Below, in pieces: positions 56,561 through 64,000 of a stretch of 64,000 nt of DNA. The position numbers were made by a program, and so were the translations under genes. How positions within the stretch are numbered: the stretch's first letter is position 1; each line of letters opens with the position of its first letter. Below the pieces are notes generated by a model that was not told the origin of the DNA, ran no database searches, and was given only the letters and a program-made list of their open reading frames with translations. The stretch is from NCBI RefSeq assembly GCF_029227915.1, contig NC_079888.1, positions 5,281,001-5,345,000 on the forward strand, in the 5' to 3' direction. This DNA comes from Hydractinia symbiolongicarpus. Its lineage: Eukaryota; Cnidaria; Hydrozoa; Anthoathecata; Hydractiniidae.

Positions 56561-59094
56561 CTTGCAGATAAATTAGAATGGCCTCCGTAGCGATTAGTCG
56601 CATTAGTCAATTTAAGTCAGGGTTTTCGCTGAGTCGTTTGCGTCTAAGCTTTTGTTTCAGAGAAACTCATTTTAATGACCTCGGAGAAGAAAGCGACAAC
56701 GAAGAAAAAACATTTTTGTGCTCCTTAATCTCTGCAATCAGTTTTATTCTTTCACATAAAAAAGAATAATAAAAATGGATGAAAGATTGACTCCATCACA
56801 GAAATGATAAGCGAGCATGTAATACATTCGTGGATTTTGATACGATCTAAACGTACTTGGTAATACCAAATTATCTGAACTATTCTTCAGTTGCGCTTCT
56901 CTGCACTACTATTAACACTCTATTCTGTGCATAAAAACATTTAAAATGAAGGAAAATTCGAGTGTGAGTACACTGGTGGCGATTTCCTTTGAAATAATAT
57001 TGCTCTAACAAAAAAAAATTGATCTTAAAAAATCAAACCAGTTCGATTTAATTAAATCGATTTTTTAATATTGATTTGTGTCTTTACGTCATTTTAGTAT
57101 TATCGTTCTATTATTTTTTAACGATGTACACACAACAATTTTGGATTAATTATAGTTCAATATTATATTTTCAAAATTGTTCTGCAAAATTGTTTCGCCT
57201 ATCTGGCCCTAAAACCACATTTAAAAAGTAATCTATGCGCACACTCGGTTAATACTTTTGACAAAATGGAGTTTCCTAATGAAGTCTTGGTCCCAATCAA
57301 CAAGAGCATGAAGTGAATCACTTCCACTATATCATTACAAAGGTTTAGGAAGATTTCTGAATTTGATGTTAACAAGAACAAAAATTTTTAATTATCAGAC
57401 GAGGTTTATCTAACACTTGTCTTCTGGGAGCTCTAATGCACGACTTTTCTCTCGACATGGTTGCTGACATCAAAAAATAACAGAAAATATAATAGCTGTC
57501 CAACCATTGGTTTCCGTATTGGTGCAATCAGGAGGACATTGTGAAAATTAATAGTGGCTTCGTCGTGTTGATATAATATACAATCACTTGTTTGCACTCC
57601 ATTTATAATAGGGAGCCCACTCACTGAACACAGAGAGTTTAGTTCACAAGCAAGCGCGCATTTTGTAACCGTAACTGTAATTGTTTTTACTACTGTTCCT
57701 TTTACTTCGTTGATAGTTCCCATCTTAAGTAAAATCCCCGTTGATAAAGGAAAACATAAATGAAAAAGTAAGAAAGAAAGAATTTGAATCATTCTTCATA
57801 ACAAAGCTTAGAAGCTAATGGCTTCCTCGTAACGAATTCGTGAATACTTTGAGGAAAGGTGAATATTTGTTATCATGTTCTGTTAAATTTAATACTTTCT
57901 TTTTAACACCATTTATAAAAAGTTTTATTTAATAAAGCTTTTCGTTACCTATAGAAGGGTGACGTCCTATTTAATAGGTGATTTTTCTTAAAAAATGTTT
58001 TACAAGCTTCTCTCTAGTACTTCGTGCGCTTTTTAAATAAATAGAAGAAAAGAAATAGTGGTTACATGATTGCTTTGTGTTTTTCCATACTCGCTTAAAA
58101 CTACATAAACATTATGAAATATTTATATTCGCTAAAATTTAATAACCTTCAGCATAATAAAAATTGGAACTTCAAACATGCATGATAACTTCCTTCTACT
58201 ATTGCGCAAAGTTTAGACACGTGAAAAAACCGATTTCCCGATTTCTTCTTCGTATTATACCTAGACAGTATCTTTAATAACTCTTATTTGGCTATCGGAA
58301 CTTTAAGAACAAAAAAGGGCGCTATTATTATTCTTTCAATTGTTTTTGTTTTTTTGTTTATTAGAGTGATATCTATCATAGTACATTGCGCCATCATTGC
58401 TGTATCTTTATACACGATGGCAACTCGAGTAATCAACAATACAAAAATTTTCCGTATAGCATGACAAAAACGTCGCCAGTTTCTCAATCAAAACAACACA
58501 GACATCTGCTATTTCTGCAACTTTTATTGTTGTCCACTTTCTTAGGAGCAAAAAATGTTTTTGTGTGGTGTTAACTGGATGTTGCTTTTAGGACTTACAT
58601 GCGTTGTCAGATATATACGCACTCAAAGAAATATTGAGTCAACAATGTTGCTAATTGTACGTTTGGGACGAATTTCGCGTAAAAAGCTTTCGCAAAAATC
58701 AAAAATCACTTCAAATCTTTTGCGAATAGAAACAATTAGATAATAAGAAAAAAAAAGAAAAACAAGAGGTTTTTCTTTCGTCTCTTATTATTAGTATTCG
58801 AAAGTCTGCTTCCATTAACTCCTGTGGTTTATTTGTTTTTAATATTAAAAAAAGCCTCTTCTTTCTTGGAGAGATACACGAAGACATTTTCTGAAGAACA
58901 TTTAGCTTCCTGCTGGCTTTAGAACAAATGTTTCAATGTGTGCGGCAAATTTTAGTTTTGTATAAATCGTATAACCGAGCAATTCAACTGTTGGACTCCA
59001 CATAGTAGTGTGACCCTCAAAAGAAATAAAATTGTCGATACTTCCCATCGTAATGTATTGATATTTATTTAAATTTACGAAGAGAAAGTTTTCA
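56561..59094. other. Mostly non-coding stretch with one possible secreted ORF
   Basis: Apart from the ORF at 57433-57792, I find no supported gene. Frames at 56578-56769, 57199-57381 and 58284-58743 have no motifs or exon signals. Confidence 0.4.
57433..57792 (-). CDS. Possible small secreted protein, PAN/apple-like
   Basis: The 119-codon frame starts with a good signal peptide (MIQILSFLLFHLCFPLSTG). The next part, KCALACELNSLCSVSGL and then SDCILYQHDE, has the spaced Cys seen in PAN/apple modules (C-x3-C-x5-C, later C-x-LY). The C terminus turns hydrophobic (LLYFLLFF) and may run past a missed donor site into intron. It could be a terminal exon of a larger extracellular protein. The family call is tentative. 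Confidence 0.35.
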   Translation of the reverse strand: MIQILSFLLFHLCFPLSTGILLKMGTINEVKGTVVKTITVTVTKCALACELNSLCSVSGLPIINGVQTSDCILYQHDEATINFHNVLLIAPIRKPMVGQLLYFLLFFDVSNHVERKVVH

Positions 59095-59235
59095 TCTATA
59101 TTATAATACCCGTATACGTCTGTCTGTCTTTCTGTTACGCAAAATGGTAGCCTAGCTGCGCAAGTAGCGAGAATCGCGCAATGTGGTATAAAAAAAACAG
59201 GCGAACCCGTGGATTTTCCACGGGCTAACGACTAG
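59095..59235 (+). mobile_element. Mini-Helitron, 141 bp, with both termini
   Basis: It starts TCTATATTATAATACCCG directly after an A, and ends in a perfect hairpin (CCCGTGGA, TTT, TCCACGGG) followed by CTAACGACTAG and then T. A TC start, a hairpin a few bases before a CTRR end, and insertion between A and T are the Helitron hallmarks. There is no coding capacity, so it depends on an autonomous relative. Related copies lie at 39197-39296 and 15977-16110. Confidence 0.82.
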
Positions 59236-59579
59236 TTAAACTAACTATGCAATACACTATGAGTTATTATATTTTAACTTCGTCTAAGCATATAAAGTGT
59301 TATCATTTGCAAAGTGATTCACTAAACTTGAAAGAAGTAAATGCGTCTGGTATGGTGTGGATTACCTATGACTATGTTAGGCGAACAAGCAGGAAGGTAG
59401 ACAGACAGACGTTGGAAATTGTAATATAGATAAATGTATATGTTACATCAAAGATTAAGTTTTGATATGAACGATTTCCTAAAAAAGAAGTATTTTTATT
59501 TATTATCATTCGCTTTTCTTTGAGAGAATAAAATATTTGATTACAATTGAAGAAACAAATGTGAGATTTTGTCATCCTT

Positions 59580-61813
59580 TACATTGACAACTTGTACTTC
59601 GAGCACTTCACTGCTGGTAAAATCCATGGCGGTGACAGTGCAGTAAGTCGCATTGTGTCCTAGCGTGTGACACTGACCATCAATACCTATATTTAATTTA
59701 ACTGCTCGAAGCTCTACAACCAAATTTTGTTGATGAACTTTCCAAGCGTGATCGATGGCAGGAAACACATAATCACCTGAACATAGTTTTATCACACATT
59801 ATTATCAATTTCTCGAGATGTAAGACCAAAAAATTACAAAAAGCGTACCACGGAGCCTGTAAAATGTCGCCTTCTCAATAAAAATTAAGTTCAACACGTA
59901 GGCAAATCTTCTCAATTTTGAAAATGGTACACCAACATGCTCAGCTGCTGCAGTTACCATTAAATTCTCTGAACCTAAAAGACAGCCCCGTACACTTTGT
60001 ATATATAATTTCAGAAATTGTAAAACATTATTGAGAAAACATACAATTGAATCAACTTCCGGCTGCGAAGACCAGGATGTTGAACAACCATTTAAACCTT
60101 CCACGGTGACTTTGTATTGACTGTCCAAACTCTTTAGTTCTTTTATGTCATAAACGAAACTTCCACATTTTAAGCACTTCGAAAGCAGTTGTTTTAACTT
60201 TGATTCGTACACCAAAACACCCTTTCGTATTTCGTACACCCTTTGATTGGTCAGCAGACGTGTGTACAGTGACTTTCATTGCAGGTTTGAAGTCCGGATC
60301 TGAGCGTTCCGATCTCTTCATGGATGTGAGTAACCAACTATCATTCAAGACTTCATCGTCGTGCCTCATGCTGATCAGGAACAAAAAGGTACAGGTATGT
60401 TTATAAAGAAAGTAACATAAAACAATATATTTTGCTCAAGGAGCTTTAGTAGTGGACTCTAGTTTCAGTATACCTATTTGTCATAGTAGTTGAAGCTGCT
60501 TCTTTATTAAATCGTTGTTTTGTTGGTGTTGATTATCTATAAGAAAACGATAGAAAATAGTGAAATAAGACATACCCTTTTTTGAATAATGTCTAAATAT
60601 TTTAACTTACAAATAAACGTCGAGGTTAGTTGTCGATGTATTTACGTCGTGCATTTTCATAGGTGATGGCCTTTTGTTTCTCGGTACTGTGAATAAAATC
60701 CCTGAAGTTAAATGTTATTGAAATAAATATACAGAATTTATAAGAGTTTTAGGCAATAATTACAAACACTTACAAGATAACTGGTTTCAACAGAGGCATA
60801 TCAAGTATGGTGCATAAATGATCAATGATCGCAATCTAATCTGTCGGTAAATCTAGTGAAAATAAGGTAAAGTTCGTTTAAAAAAAGACACAACGATTTA
60901 CAAAATTACATTTATAGAAGATAATGTCATACCATCTTCGAGTAAATCTGTTTGTATTGCCACGGAGAATGATTTTGCGAAGTTTTCTTTAGTGACATGA
61001 ACTTTTTTGCGCCTGATGTTTGGCTACATTGGGCGAAATAAACTATAAGAATGTTTGCAATTTTGAACAAAATAATCAACGTAAATTTTGTTTTGCTCGA
61101 TTTGCCTTGACATTCACTTGTGAACCTTTGCATTCAGTGGTAGCAACTTTTGGCTGCGTAGGGACGCAGTTCCGCAAAAAGATGTCGTCATTGTCGGCAT
61201 CCAGGAGTAAATTCTGTTCTTCATGTTCAGAATTTAAATCCTCGGCTTCTGCTGTCGCCATCGCAGCTATAATAACCTAGAATGTACTTTTCATGAAAAA
61301 GAAAACAAAAAAAGCGAAGAAGAAGCAGCCAAAAATATATATGTACAGAAATTCCCCATGCTTTCACCTTCCTTTTTTGTAACTTCTCAACGACACTAAC
61401 TCTTTTGCTATGTTCAGGCTTGCGTGCAAAGATCGTTAGAACAGCCCCTTAAACCAGTTTACGAGGTGCTTTTTTAAATCGTGTAATACGAACCACTAAT
61501 TCACACATTCGCAATATACACTGTGTTCAGTATCACAACCTTCTTACCAGTCCCTCCGATAATAACTGGACTAACACAAAGAAAAAACGTTGTTTACTAT
61601 GCGTATCTTCATTAGTTGATTTCTTAAATCGATGGACTTATCAAAGCAGTTGTTTTGGAAGTGCTCCTCGCATAAATAAATAGTTTTTGGAAGATCAGTT
61701 CTTTTCATGCTTGCTGCAGATTTATCACGCAGGATTTGGAAAAATGATAACTCCAGATTCCCTTTTATGTGGTTTTGACAGCCTGCGGCAGCACAAGACG
61801 CATCCATTCTCAA
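59580..61813 (-). pseudogene. Decayed THAP-domain DDE transposase gene, 5' and middle exons
   Basis: On the - strand: a THAP exon (61571-61813; CAAAGCQNH, SFFQIL, YLCEEHFQNNCFDKS) lacking the usual NxW segment, as if a few codons were deleted. Next is an exon from about 61280 to 60930 (MATAEAEDLNSEHEEQNLLL, then SVAIQTDLLED in another frame). A short exon lies near 60625-60690, and a zinc-binding and helical region at 60240-59850 (KCLKCGSFVYDIKEL, GCSTSW, GVPFSKLRRF). Then comes an exon beginning DYVFPAIDHAW that holds the first catalytic Asp (NIGIDGQC, HNATYC). A 70 bp intron (about 59780-59849) separates the last two. Frame changes near 60215 and 61000 show decay, and the rest of the DDE domain is missing. 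The layout fits THAP-bearing cut-and-paste transposases, possibly Kolobok-like. Confidence 0.65.
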
Positions 61814-64000
61814 AATTTCTTTTTTCTACAAAACTTTGCCAAGTCTTTCGTTATATTGCAAGAAAATTTTGTAAATGTTTTACTTCTGAATTAATTTTTT
61901 ATTCGAAAAAAAAAAATAAAATAAAAAAAAAAATAGGAACCTGCGGCGCGCCATAAACAGATTTCCTTTATAAAAACAGGGGGTTGTTTAATTCCGCTTA
62001 AGCAATTTACTTCATAGCCGGCTCTACGTCATTTGTTTACATTTTTCTCGCATCCGCTGAACTAGACCGTTTTGGAGAGGAAGCCCGCCATACTGTCGAA
62101 GGCAGAACGTTTGGTAAAAATGGTAAGAAAGAATACAATATTTCTAAGTTACACTAATGAATTGTGCAAAATAATTATTGAATTCAGCTTAAGGCAGCAT
62201 TATTGACGATATGAGAAAAAGGTTTTTTGAGGTGGGAGTTCCCCTATAAATTTTATATTTTTCGTACTTTTCTTGCATAAAGTTTGAACTTTATATGTTA
62301 TTGCAACATCATCTAGAAAAAGCACAAATTATGATTATACGACACACAAATTCTTAGCTACAACTCTTTAATACATGACGAATTACACATAATAATGGAA
62401 ATTGATTTGTTTGTTTGTTTGTTTGTTTCGCTGAAATGGAAAAAGAAAAATTTTCCTGCAAATATTCTGGCGAGCTACAAGAAACTCGACAAACAGAACT
62501 CTACAAACATAGATTTAAAACACCAAGCGTCATTTTAAATTATTCTAAAAATTGTTGGTTTCAAAATTATCATTTTTTCTTCACTTCATTTTTGCTTAAA
62601 AAATTTCAGCAACAACAGCTTCTTTCTTCATCTTAACTAAGAGCCATGCTTCAATAATAAAAACAGCTGTAGAAAAGATAAAGGTCTGGTTTTTTAACTT
62701 TATATCAAGAAAGCACAACATTAGCTTTCCGTTTACGCAAGAAAATAGTAAGGAATTTTTTCATCCAGTGAAATGAGCAGTAACAATGATTCGAATCCAG
62801 TGTGATAAAACTTTCCTGAAGACCGCCGCTGCCGCCGCGACGAAAGGGGAAACCAACATATCGCACTACTCCGTACGTGTGATTTAATCAATACTACATA
62901 ACCCCTGCCCAAACCACTTCCCTTGTAAATACAGCTTTAGACGTGTGAGTTTTTTTGTCCTAAAGAATTTCAAATTTTGACTTTAAGAAAAAGTTTCATC
63001 AAAGTGTTAACTTGCCGTAGCAATGAAGTTATTTATCAAAACCACAATTTCATTTAACTTTATTAAACCAAGTTAATTAATTCTTCTAATACAACAAGAT
63101 ATATTTTAATCTTTTTCCCCGTTTATCGATAGTATTCTTACACCATCCCGTTACTCATTCTATCTTCCTTCTGAACATTTTTCCTGTTTGTGTGTGGGGG
63201 ATGAGCATTCATCACTTATAACGATTTTCTTCCTCCTTTTTCTTTTATGTGTGTCAACACTATACTCTATGCATTAATTTTTAAATTTGCTCATTTTGAA
63301 GTCAAAACAAATTAATCAACAAAAAAATTAACTCATAAAAGGTGGTTACATTTGAGTGATTTGACAAGGAACATGCTTTAGAATATGGCATCACACGAAA
63401 AAAATAAAAAGAAGAACGAGTGGTCCTTGTTGGACAGGGGAAAACAAAGAAGTTTATTCGAGACGGTATTATGGCAGACGAATGTTTGCATATTGCAATT
63501 ACAAATTTAGCTAATTGATATTGTAACATAGGATGTCTTCATGCCCTTTTTTAAATTTAGTTATACAGAGCAAATACGGGATGAAACTCTCCACAACAAC
63601 TTCAACAAAAATAGAAGAAATTAATGACATCACATGCGTTTTAACACAGTTCAAAATCCGTTGTTGCCTCATCATAGCATTATGTTGGAACAAGGTCACT
63701 CGATAAAGGTCGGGGGAGGCAAGCGCTATTCCTATAACTTCTTAACTAATTCTATATTTTTGAAACTTACTTAGCAGACATAAGTCACATCACGAACTAA
63801 CGAAGCTAACTTTGACGTTTTCATGTCTGATCACGAGAATCGAACATTATAACAATAAATTAGTGGTTCCAATGCATTTTTTTCAGGTAGACATAAATTG
63901 CCAAATAGTTCATATTAGTGCTTAAGCTAAGAATAAGTCATGTTTGTTGTTCCGGCGCACCTTCGTGCACACTTGTGATAACCGGCAACTACCCTACTAC
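61814..64000. other. Window end: no supported gene
   Basis: Short motif-free frames only. A possible 5' exon ends ...AAAAATG/GTAAGAAAG at about 62128, where a start codon would sit directly before a splice donor, but no partner exon is visible. A (TTTG)n run lies at about 62408-62428. Confidence 0.4.

Noticed and set aside
56578-56769. 63-codon frame MASVAISRIS...
   Set aside because: It adjoins the interspersed repeat and has no domain or exon evidence.

Overview
This is metazoan nuclear DNA: AT-rich, with GT-AG introns, split genes, nuclear tRNA genes and dense, mixed transposon remains. The mix (a RAG1-like transposon, PHD-bearing LINEs, an OTU-hAT fusion, THAP transposases, a simple TNF ligand) fits a cnidarian best, but that is inference; no species marker is visible. 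Only two host protein genes are well supported: a complete KIN17 homologue (7290-15551, + strand, 15 coding exons, 393 aa) and a TNF-superfamily ligand (36980-39974, - strand, 4 coding exons, about 252 aa).

Layout. 1-1700: non-coding, with one copy of a roughly 280 bp interspersed repeat and two hairpins. 1702-6480: a nearly complete non-LTR retrotransposon on the - strand with intact ORF1 and ORF2. 6600-7160: imperfect tandem repeats with CRE-like palindromes. 7290-15551: KIN17, whose first intron carries a candidate inverted-repeat insertion. 15552-20835: small repeats, one tRNA-Lys and a 20 bp perfect palindrome. 20836-31920: a nest of dead transposons. It holds a 5'-truncated LINE, a decayed DUF6729-type transposon gene, a long (TA)n tract, and a RAG1-like gene with zinc-binding, RING and DDE-core parts. 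That gene lies between inverted repeats and is itself split by a second copy of the same LINE. 31924-34146: tRNA genes (Lys, Trp, Val) in a near-identical inverted duplication. 36900-40000: the TNF ligand, with a MITE and a Helitron scrap in its long intron.

42938-47998: an almost intact hAT transposon, with terminal inverted repeats and a 5 bp target duplication, coding for an OTU-protease/TTF/hAT fusion broken by one homopolymer frameshift. 49303-52311: a TTAA-flanked MITE, a THAP-domain reading frame and a pogo/Tigger fossil. 52911-55015: two large tandem arrays, one producing long hexapeptide-repeat reading frames on both strands. 56285-61813: a second copy of the 280 bp repeat, a possible secreted ORF, a textbook 141 bp Helitron and a decayed THAP-DDE transposase. 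61814-64000: nothing convincing.

The two host genes show no functional link. The window is mainly a record of successive transposon invasions: the RAG1-like element predates the LINE copy inside it, and the hAT and first LINE look youngest because their reading frames and ends are nearly intact.
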